Part shown: positions 5,357 to 5,372 of the stretch, in pieces
Position numbering within the stretch: the stretch's first letter is position 1
How the letters are laid out: the number at the start of each line of letters is the position of its first letter
Assembly (NCBI GenBank): GCA_016930735.1
Contig: JAFGGF010000128.1
Coordinates: 1-5,372 of the forward strand
Length of the DNA: 5,372 nucleotides
Direction of reading: 5' to 3'
DNA from: Prolixibacteraceae bacterium
Lineage (GTDB): Bacteria; Bacteroidota; Bacteroidia; Bacteroidales; Prolixibacteraceae
Made by a program: the position numbers and the translations under genes
Notes under the pieces: model-generated
Databases searched by the model: none
Told to the model about the DNA's origin: nothing
Seen by the model: only the letters and a program-made list of their open reading frames with translations

Positions 5357-5372
5357 AGAATTACAAGGAAAA

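Overview
The window looks like ordinary chromosomal DNA from a member of the Bacteroidota, most likely Bacteroidales or a relative. Evidence for this: it is AT-rich; two intergenic sites match the Bacteroidota -7 promoter element TAnnTTTG exactly (655-662 and 3182-3189); start codons lack clear Shine-Dalgarno sequences; and the proteins (a RecQ whose zinc cysteines lie near its C-terminus, a DUF5063-like protein, a WRN-type exonuclease, an RlmI-type methyltransferase) are the types I know from that phylum. All six genes are on the + strand and no mobile element is visible.

Region 1 (1-528) is the C-terminal end of a RecQ DNA helicase cut by the window edge, with an intact four-cysteine zinc site. 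After a 155-bp gap, which holds a nested inverted repeat (possible weak terminator) and a promoter, comes region 2 (684-3131). This is a probable three-gene unit: a ~207-residue DUF5063-like protein of unknown function, a compact DEDDy 3'-5' exonuclease that starts 2 bp after the previous stop codon, and an RlmI-like 23S rRNA cytosine methyltransferase. A 61-bp gap carrying a degenerate 7-bp tandem repeat separates the last two. Region 3 (3182-5356) has its own promoter. It holds a CysH-type reductase with the cysteine set of [4Fe-4S] APS reductases and, after a 40-bp gap built from a 10-bp tandem repeat, a LYS9-like saccharopine dehydrogenase.

Functionally, the first part groups nucleic-acid maintenance with RNA modification. 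A RecQ helicase and a stand-alone WRN-type exonuclease lie 0.8 kb apart, resembling a split version of the two activities that human WRN carries in one chain. The second part is amino-acid and sulfur metabolism: reduction of activated sulfate to sulfite, and an oxidoreductase that probably acts on saccharopine or a related glutamate adduct. Neither metabolic gene has its usual pathway partners inside the window.

I found no clear novel defence, mobile or RNA system. The points most worth a second look are the recQ/DUF5063/exonuclease neighbourhood, the heptad repeat upstream of the methyltransferase gene, and the unexplained cysH-LYS9 pairing. For three genes, the longest open frame begins upstream of the ATG I consider the true start. 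I have annotated the ATG in each case and give the reasons.
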